Assembly (NCBI GenBank): GCA_964058805.1
Contig: CAXKVV010001823.1
Span: 1 to 28,329, forward strand
Direction of reading: 5' to 3'
Length of the DNA stretch: 28,329 bases
DNA from: Schoenoplectus triqueter
Taxonomy: Eukaryota > Streptophyta > Magnoliopsida > Poales > Cyperaceae
Below are positions 21,101 to 28,329 of the stretch, in pieces. Numbering within the stretch: the first letter of the stretch is position 1; each line of letters starts with the position of its first letter. Both the position numbers and the translations under genes were made by a program. The notes under the pieces are model-generated. The model was given only the letters and a program-made list of their open reading frames with translations. It was not told the origin of the DNA and made no database searches.

Positions 21101-23580
21101 GCCCAGTTGTTTATTGGAATTCTCTCAGCCACTAACCACTTTGCAGAGCGCATGGCTATCAGGAAGACATGGATGCAATACCCTGCCATCCAGCTTGGCA
21201 ATGCTGTTGCACGTTTCTTTGTTGCTTTGGTAAGATTATCGATTGTTTCTTCTAGAGCTGTTTTGGCTACATGCTCAGCCATGAAAATTTGCAATATTTC
21301 TGTATACCAAGCTTCAAATACCATCTGTTTCCATTAAACAAAATCACTTTGTATAAATTCTTGAAGAGTTATATGACCTTGCGAACAACGACAGATTTTA
21401 TTAGTACACCCTGAAACATCATTCAAAACCTGTTCTTTCAGCCACTATAACCATACTGCATATCAGCATGTCTTATATATTCACTCTCTTCTTAAAGTCC
21501 CTCATCCGTGTATCCATATCATATTTCTGAACCTAGTTGACATTCACCAGCTCACATCTCAGAAACATCCAACTCCACAAACCATAAACTTTCATCTTTA
21601 ATTTTAGATACAAGTCTTTATTTTTATTTTTACAATTTCCAGTATCAATATGACTTGAAGTCGGATGATAGTATTATCTTTTGCTTTATTCTCTTTGATT
21701 ATGTACTTTTTCCTCCTCTTAATATGCTTAGAGCCCAAGGAAAGAAGTAAATGCAGCAATGAAGAAAGAGGCGGAGTACTTTGGAGATATTGTGATTCTG
21801 CCATTTTTGGACCGTTACGACCTTGTAGTTCTTAAAACTTTTGCTATTTGCGAATATGGGGTGAGTTTTAAAACTCTGTTTCTTTCATGTATTATACCCA
21901 ATTTGGACCGTTACCACCTTGTAGTTCGGTGCATGTTATGTCCAGTTAGGTCACAAATGTATAGAGTGGAGGGAGAAGGGTAAAAATTTATCCCATGCGC
22001 AAGTGGTGCTAAGAAAGTCTGGTAGTCCCATATCCATCACTTTATCTCTTTATTAACATAGCCTGAGTTATAATCTCCGAATGACTGTAATCGATCTATA
22101 GTGGGCACTTTATATTGAACTATCTACTGAAGTAGCCTGTCAATTAAGGCTATATTAAACCTTATTTAATGCGCCATCGGTGCAATAGGAGACCAAGTAG
22201 AACGAGAAAATGCAAAATAAAGAGTGATAATAGACTTTAACGAGCTATACTGGCGACTGTATCCTGAATTTAACCGCCCGGGCCAGCTTGTCGTTGCTGG
22301 TGGTGGACCTGACTGGTTGTCTTATACCATAATGTATTTAGTTCTGAGCATTATTGTACATTGTCTGTATAGGTTCAAAATATAACATCTGACTACATCA
22401 TGAAATGTGATGATGACACATTTGTTCGGGTGGATGTGATGCTGAAGGAAATCAGTATCATGGGCCAGAATAAGCCCATTTATATGGGCAACCTCAATCT
22501 CTTACACCGCCCTCTTAGACATGGCAAATGGGCTGTCACCTATGAGGTAACTTCCAGCCTTTTTTATTACCTTCCAACTTCTTGTCAGTCTATCCTTTTC
22601 CCTCCATTGAAGTATCTACTTTCTGATAAATGGTTATGGACTCGTAGATGTATTATGGTTTCCATCATGCCATTTTTTTTTTTTTGCATTGGTTGTGCTT
22701 ATATTTTGCATTGGTTGTGCTTATGAGGAGGAATGATATGATCAAATCATGTACGTAGGATTATACCTGACGGAATAATATTCTTGACATCTGCTTGCAT
22801 CGTTGTAACAAATGCAGGAATGGCCAGAGGAGCTATATCCACCTTATGCTAATGGACCTGGATATATTATTTCTTATGATATTGCAAAATACATTGTGGC
22901 CCAGCAGACTAATCACAAACTCAGGGTAACTTATTCTTGGATGCTGCATAGATTGATTTTTCTTCTTGACAAATAAGGGGGGCTATTTCTATTTTCATAT
23001 ATTTGCACATCATATCCAACATTCTTGAGTCTTAAGACCTGGTACTTTTTAGTTAATTTAAAATTCAATCAATGTCTGAGTGCTTCTGGCGGGGAAGGTA
23101 TATTCTGTTGATGCTGAAAAGTATGTTCATGGAATTCTACTTTCAGCAATGAAATCTTCAGGAACTTCTATGGTTTTGTGGTAGCCTTGTAAATCCTGTG
23201 GATTACTATTTGAAAAATAACCCAAAATATACTGGGAGTTTGCAAATATAAGAAACACAGCATGCCATTTGCTAAGATAATGATGAGTAAATTTAAAGAA
23301 ATACTACAAGTATTTGCACTATTTATTTATTTATTGTCAACTGATATGAATTTGTACAATGTAAATACAGTTGTTCAAGATGGAAGATGTGAGCATGGGG
23401 ATGTGGGTTGAAGAATTCAATTCGACATTATCTTCAGTTGAGTACTTGCACAGCTGGAAATTCTGCCAGTACGGTTGTGTCCAAAACTATTACACAGCAC
23501 ACTACCAGTCTCCCAGGCAAATGGTCTGCCTTTATGACAACTTAATGCAGGGAAAGGCACAGTGCTGCAGCTTCCGATGA
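18144..23580 (+). CDS. GALT: Hydroxyproline O-galactosyltransferase, GALT2-6 type (GT31 plus galectin domain)
   Basis: Golgi type II membrane enzyme. The family adds the first galactose to hydroxyproline of arabinogalactan proteins, using UDP-galactose. Eight exons join in frame: 18144-18735, 19659-19931, 20368-20603, 20939-21229, 21732-21860, 22373-22546, 22818-22925, 23371-23580 (2013 nt, 670 residues plus stop), which is usual for the family. Residues 1-19 are basic and cytosolic; about 20-40 form the signal anchor ([12 protein letters not shown]); then a variable stem. The galectin domain is about 185-370 ([43 protein letters not shown]). The GT31 domain is about 423-650 ([57 protein letters not shown]), with the metal/nucleotide-binding DDD at 520-522 in [11 protein letters not shown]. 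The end is CCSFR. No break is seen, so it should be functional. Which GALT paralogue it is cannot be told here. Confidence 0.95.
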
Positions 23581-24422
23581 TCTTCCCCAACTGTAGTTGA
23601 CTGACTGTGGCGGTCTGCCCACTGGGTGACCCACATAATGGCTGACTTAGGGATTTTTTTATAGTTTTTTTTCCTTTTTCATATAGAAATTTTAAGTTTA
23701 TATGGAACGGAAACACACAGAGTGTATAAATACAATCTTTTTGTTTCGGTTCCAATCTTCGCCTTTTTGAATGGGCAACATCAATAGACAACAGCACCTA
23801 CCCTTTTATGTTAGGAAAAGTTTGTTGGCTTTGAATATTTCCTACAACTCGTGATTGGGAAACGAAGAATGCTGTATTTAGTTCTCTGTTTAGCTTGAAG
23901 GAAATGGAGAGAGCAAAAAGTGTTACCTTGCACTTTGTTCTCAAGAGTCGAGAGTGTAATGTCGGATCATATTAGTATGCTTTATTTTGTAAGGATCACT
24001 TGACAAATATATGTATATATGGGAGTACAAATTGAGTTCTCCTTGATGTTACATTGAGTACAAATTGAACTCAAGTGATAAGTTACTAATTTAATTTTAA
24101 GATGTGCAAGAGAAATAAATAAGGACTAAAATGGGATCTACTTATCCGGGATGTTGCTACCGTATCTTCGGTGTGTCTTCTCCTGCACCAAGTAAGAATG
24201 AGAAACACCGGCCTATAAAATGCGAGCACAAGAGCTCAAAGTTCAAATCTCTTGATTGATATCTTAAATAAAGCACTCTAGTCTAATCTAAATGAGATAG
24301 GTGAAGTGGATTTGTTTTTATAGAAGGATTTAGCAAAGTTTGAGCTTTTCTATAATGCATGCTAGGTTGCTTGGAGAAGAACAGTAGTGTTATTTAGAAA
24401 AAAAAAAGAGAGAAGTTTTCTA
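23581..24422 (+). other. 3' UTR and downstream flank of the galactosyltransferase gene
   Basis: T-rich sequence following the stop codon, with no further coding signal. The 3' UTR probably ends within a few hundred bases; I do not see a clean AATAAA signal at a convincing position. The remainder is unannotated flank up to the transposon at 24423. Confidence 0.5.
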
Positions 24423-25771
24423 TACCCTAATTTTTATATCTCATTATATACCCCAACTATCTTTAACTAATTTAATTACTTTTAAATTGTTATTCAATTT
24501 AGATTTGAAAGAAAAATGAAAAAAAAACACGAGTCACATACTTGACCCGTTTGAACAAAAACTCCAATGATATTTCTCTCATTTTTTAAAGTTACCTTTC
24601 ATGCTATATATCTTAGGAAACTTAGCGACGAGGAGAACACAATGAGCTAAGTTACACATGAAATGGATCAATAATTTGGGAGAAATCAAGGAAGAAAATA
24701 TATCGGTTAGAAATTTAATTGGAGCGATTTAGTATGGGTGAATCTCAATCGATGGATCAAATATTTTCTCTAGATCAAGGAGATGATATATGGATATTTA
24801 AATAAGTACTCTAATGTTCTAAATGTTTGGATCATCATTTCATTTCTCATGCACAAAGATAATGTGTTGAAATTCATATTTTGAAACTCGGTTGATCAAG
24901 AAGTGAAGCTAGATCAATTTTTGGGAGTAAAAAGATAAATTTTGAGTATTCATTGAAATGAATTGGTTAAGAGATAGGAGAGAACACAAGAAATATATTT
25001 TGTTACACTAAATATATGTACGTTAGACTTAATATAATAGATATGAAGACTTAATTGTACTAGGTATAAAGTATTATTATACAAAACTATAAAGACTTGG
25101 ATCATAATATTGAGAATTGAGATTGAAAGAACTTCAACACAAAATTACAAAGACTATATTGTTTGTACTAATAAAAATTAAAACTAAACTATAAATTATA
25201 TTTTGAATGATATATTAATATAAATTTTAGTCAGTAAATGTACACTACATATTAAAACATGTATATAATATATATTTAGATTTATTTGTAATAGTGAAAA
25301 TTAAGATTAAACTAACAATTATATTTTGAATGTTACATTAAGATGTGTTATGGTAGATATTAAGACTTATTTATGTTAAATATTAAATTTATTTTTACCA
25401 TAATAATTTTTATTATTTATTGAGATTATTTTTTATGAATATAAATTATAAGGTTTTAAGATATTAAAAAATACTAAATATAAATTTATCAATTGTAAGA
25501 CATTAGTTAAGATAATAAGAATATCTATATTCATAAAATATTATGAAATTTTATATTTAGATTTTTTTGCAGTTGAAAAAATTTAATACCAGAACTTTGA
25601 GAACTTTTTTGTATGACACATATATAGATGTTGTACATTAAATATAGAGACTAATTATATTATATAAAGACATTATTATCATAGCTATTAAGACTTGATA
25701 TATAGTATATATTTTGTGTTATTTATTGATAATATATATTACTATTTATAGACAAAGAAGCTTAAAACTAT

Positions 25772-26044
25772 GCACCATATAAATTCATTGATTGTCCAAA
25801 ATAGAAAATTTTGAATGATTGTGGAATATTTTTGCTTCGTTACATGTACAACATTGTAACTGGACTTCCCATGGAATTCACCCAAGTAATTTATATCCAT
25901 TTTTTATTTTTTAAATTGATATAAATATGAAATTTGTTTCTAGTTTATTAATTAATTTATTTTTAATTGTAGGATGATATTAAAAAACATCGTCTCGTGC
26001 TTGATTACAAGATTCTCACTCATAATAGTAACTTGAAGCATTGG
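25772..26044 (+). pseudogene. Ulp1-type (C48) SUMO-protease domain fragment, two exons
   Basis: The first exon ends at 25885 (CAA|GTAATT) and reads DCPK-stop-KILNDCGIFLLRYMYN and onwards to LPMEFTQ. NDCGIF is the catalytic-cysteine motif of Ulp1-like peptidases, and the stop falls where a Gln codon (CAG to TAG) would fit the usual Q before the motif. The second exon, 25973-26044 (after AG, before GT), reads DDIKKHRLVLDYKILTHNSN, which fits the helix after the catalytic segment. Exon phases agree. Catalytic His and Asp parts were not found upstream, so it is a fragment. Confidence 0.6.
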
Positions 26045-26084
26045 GTAATTTAATTATTATAATGAAATGGTAATTTATTTGTTG

Positions 26085-26260
26085 TGATGACTTTGATGAA
26101 TTTGAGTTTGAATGATACTTTGTTGACTTTGTTGTGAGATGTATTAGTACTTTGTTGATTTTAGATGTAATGATAATTTATTGTGATATGTATTGGTACT
26201 TTGTTGATTACAATGATGATAATGTTGAATTTTAGATGTAATGGTACTTTTAAGTGTTGA
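26085..26260 (+). repeat. Degenerate tandem repeat, about 60-70 bp unit
   Basis: Units built around GTACTTTGTTGATTTTAGATG and GTAATG recur three to four times with changes. They lie inside the putative TIR element just downstream of the Ulp1 exons. No coding potential. Confidence 0.5.
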
Positions 26261-26510
26261 ATATCTAATATTTAGTTGTTATTTTTATTTAGTTGAATTA
26301 TGGATGTAATTGTTAGTTGTTATTTTTTGATGAATTTTTACTTGATACTAATGATTTTTATGATACACATAATGATTAGTACGTGATGATATAAAGATTG
26401 AAATACAGATAATATACTAATTTTGTTCAGTCGATGTTAAGACATATTGTGATAAATATGAAGATTATGATCCATATTTATAGACATATACTATTAAAAT
26501 ATTTTGAATT

Positions 26511-26885
26511 TGCAATTAGGTATTAAAGATATATGAGCTTGGTATAAAGACAATGAATTTTAGGATTATACATATTCACTAGAATTGTGATTTACTCTTT
26601 TATTTAAGCACGTGGTCAACTTTTTGAGTTGGGGTATTTGACCGGCTACTAAATTTCGACCTCATTCATCAGAACGCTAGTCATCGGTAGATATTTCATA
26701 ACGTCATAAACCTACTTAATTTGGAGTATTGAGATATTTATAATTAGTTATTAAAAGTATATGAGGTTGATATAAAGACAATAAATTTTTAGGGTGATAT
26801 TAAGATAACGCGGATTTAATCTGTTATTGAAGCACGTGGTCAATTTTTTTGAGTTGGATTATTTGACCGGATGCTGAAATTAGGG
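26511..26885 (+). repeat. Direct repeat pair, about 145 bp, 230 bp apart
   Basis: 26511-26655 and 26741-26885 share the order ATTA-AAG-ATATGAG-TTG-TATAAAGACAAT-AATTTT, then GCACGTGGTCAA, then TTTTTGAGTTGG and ATTTGACCGG. The outer copy holds the putative right terminal repeat, so the element end seems duplicated. Confidence 0.6.
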
Positions 26886-26887
26886 TA

Positions 26888-27616
26888 CAATTATCAGGTT
26901 CTAAAAAAAACTAGTCGAGACACCCTGTATGTACAAATGTGGGTCAAAAGCAACAAAACTAGGCTTTAGATCTTAACCGTTTTCCATGGAGGAAGTGAGA
27001 GGTTCTAAATTTGATTTAAATTTTCCTTACGAATAAATTTAACCCCCCATTATTAATTTATCTAAAAAAGAAGTTTGCATTGCATTTTGGCTGGTTGAGC
27101 TGGGTTTGCATTTTACGACTACAAATTGTCGTTTTATGTGCAGGGAACCATCTCTTTTTATGGGTACACCGGGTAATTCAGACTTTTGGTTCAAAGAAAA
27201 ACTTCAAATTATTTGTAAGCAGAGCAGGTCAAGATAAAACGAAATGCTCCGCACATGGGACAGTTTCTTTACTATAAAAGAGGTTATAGGCTACCAGTAC
27301 ATATACATACTAGCCTACAAGGCAATCGCTAACATCTAACAGATTAATTTGCTTTTTTAGTCCCTATGATAGAAAATATTACGTCTCCTAAATCAGCATG
27401 ATGCCAAGTCTTCGCTTGCAAATGTTCCATCCATAACTTTGTTACTGAACGAGCATCAACTTTTTTATTTCCGAAAGGATTTTTCTTTTTTTTTGTTCTA
27501 TAATTTCTACCAGATCCAAAAATCACAATTTTGTTGACTTTCTTGTCTATTTATTTCAAAATGGATTATCTCAAAATCTATTTCGAACTTTTTAAACTCA
27601 AAATATTATCCCGAGA
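26888..27616. other. Segment between transposon remains, no gene assigned
   Basis: 27131-27236 (plus) has a short frame after an AG acceptor-like site, with MGTPGNSDFWFKEKL and a TAA stop. 27526-27344 (minus) has another 60-codon frame (KLWMEHLQAKTWHHADLGDV). Both look more protein-like than the AT-rich surroundings, but I recognise neither and see no supporting gene structure. Confidence 0.35.
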
Positions 27617-27797
27617 TCTGATACAGGTGTTCGCTCTGACAAACAAGAGCATATCAATAACTGAATTAAATGTGAATAAGAATAAATTACTAGATTGGGG
27701 AGAATGAAAAGAGCGCTCTGAAAACTATTTTCTTTATAACTTAACTGTGTTTACAAAGTGTTTTCTCTCTCTTATCTCTCTTCTACTATACACCTCT

Positions 27798-27806
27798 ATT
27801 TATAGT
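27798..27806 (-). promoter_or_regulatory. TATA box of the right-hand Copia LTR
   Basis: The minus strand reads ACTATAAATAGAGGTG, a consensus plant TATA box, followed by purine-rich GAAGAGAGATAAGAGAGAG. It is the typical start region of a Copia LTR and directs transcription to the left. Confidence 0.55.
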
Positions 27807-27971
27807 ATTCGATGTCATAAATGCACCGACCTACCTATACAAGTCTACTCCTAGACCATACTATCCTAGGTAAATGACATTAAATGTCTAGCTACACTTA
27901 TCACTTTCACTGCTGCTCTCATCAGTTGTCTCTGACACATATGACAGATGTCAGAAGTGTCATGTTCATCA

Positions 27972-28136
27972 TCCATCTCGAGTTCATCTTGAGCTTCATC
28001 CATCTCGAGTTTATCTCGAGATTCCTGATGTTCCCAAGCTGTTAGGCTCTGGTCCATCTCGAGCTTTGCCTTTGGCGCTTGCTTGTCCTTGGTGCTGCTG
28101 CTGCTTCTTAATGTTCGGCATGAGGTATCTCGAGAT
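27972..28136. repeat. Five CTCGAG-centred repeats in Copia LTR/3' region
   Basis: CTCGAGATGGA-like units (minus strand) occur at about 27972, 28001, 28013, 28056 and 28127, with a sixth weaker one near 28157 (TTCGAGATC). They fall within a 109-codon open frame (28195-27866, minus), where they give repeated LEMD residues. That frame has no known domain. Confidence 0.65.
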
Positions 28137-28175
28137 GGTCGGGTTCCCGAGCTCTTGGTCCTTCGAGATCGAAAC

Positions 28176-28329
28176 TTAGAGTTTACTACTCTCAATATCC
28201 TCTCTTAAACTTAAGTCTCGTTCCTTCATCATCCCGAGCATCCGCTTGCCGTTCTCGAATAGTGGCTTCAGCAAAATCTTTATGAAAATATCATTGCTTT
28301 GCACATGAACAATTCGAACCTCCTCATCC
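28176..28329 (-). pseudogene. Copia RNase H C-terminal tail (partial)
   Basis: The frame runs from the window edge to the TAA at 28178-28176, 50 residues. It contains VRIVHVQSND, then IFIKILLKPLFENGKRMLG and MMKERDLSLREDIE. Copia pol usually has a V-x-S-x-DQ-ADIFTKPL motif here. The ADIFTK core is altered, so this copy may be decayed. The upstream part of pol is outside the window. Confidence 0.6.

Larger units (their letters stand above)
24423..26887. mobile_element. Decayed TIR DNA transposon, about 2.5 kb, with Ulp1 protease exons
   Basis: The left end reads TACCCTAATTT followed 25 bp later by CCAACT. The right end, in reverse complement, reads TACCCTAATTT (26887-26877) followed at the same 25-bp spacing by CCAACT, so degenerate terminal inverted repeats are likely. 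The inside is very AT-rich with many degenerate repeats (AAGACTTA/TTAAGACTT motifs at 25030-26470). It carries pseudogene exons of a Ulp1-like cysteine protease. Ulp1-like domains are known cargo of plant Mutator-like elements of the Kaonashi type and of some other DNA transposons. No transposase was recognised, and outer target duplications are unclear because of A-runs. Confidence 0.45.
27617..28329 (-). mobile_element. 3' end of a Ty1/Copia element: pol tail plus 3' LTR (runs off right edge)
   Basis: On the minus strand, the C-terminal end of pol (28329-28176) is followed by a non-coding stretch and an LTR-like promoter region. That region has CTATAAATAG at about 27806, then a CT/GA-rich leader, and AAACACAGTTAAGTTATAAAG. 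The 3' boundary is placed near 27617-27630, where TGATACAGGTGTTCG offers TG-type ends; it is uncertain. The LTR 5' limit was not found. The family differs from the one at 11023-15810. Confidence 0.6.

Noticed and set aside
1..28329. tRNA, rRNA and CRISPR features
   Set aside because: No cloverleaf-like tRNA with A and B boxes, no rRNA segment and no regularly spaced repeat array was seen on either strand.

Overview
The window is plant nuclear DNA from a flowering plant. It has intron-rich genes with GT-AG splice sites, AT-rich intergenic DNA, and plant-type LINE, Copia and TIR transposon remains. Two real genes stand out. An AUXIN RESPONSE FACTOR of the ARF6/ARF8 clade lies on the minus strand at 300-9279; its last exons run off the left edge. 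A complete Golgi hydroxyproline O-galactosyltransferase (GALT2-6 type, glycosyltransferase family 31 plus galectin domain) lies on the plus strand at 18144-23580, in 8 exons encoding 670 residues. I cannot name the species; a eudicot or magnoliid fits.

Layout. 1-9770 is the ARF gene with 11 coding exons and a long 5' leader carrying four upstream ORFs. Two insertions of one RTE-type LINE family sit in its introns in opposite orientations: a full-length but decayed copy in intron 6 (2298-5938) and a 5'-truncated copy in intron 4 (6667-7067). Each has target-site duplications. 9771-17760 is a repeat-rich interval. It holds a 40-bp poly(A) micro-insertion, a probable 2-kb solo LTR of an Angela-like Copia element (about 11023-13029), the last exon of a PR-10/Bet v 1 gene cut by a related Copia remnant (14183-15810), a GC-richer segment of unknown origin, and a lone WD40 exon. 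18144-23580 is the galactosyltransferase gene. 24423-26887 is a decayed TIR transposon with Ulp1-type protease exons. 27617-28329 is the 3' end of another Copia element on the minus strand, running off the right edge.

The two genes have no evident functional link: one is a transcription factor of auxin response, the other an arabinogalactan-protein glycosylation enzyme. I found no new multi-gene system. The most interesting signals are the inverted LINE pair bracketing ARF exons 5-6, the uORF-rich ARF leader, a Cys in place of a conserved Arg in the ARF, and the transposon with a Ulp1-like protease. All exon boundaries were worked out by hand from reading frame, splice dinucleotides and family knowledge; no alignment or database search was run.
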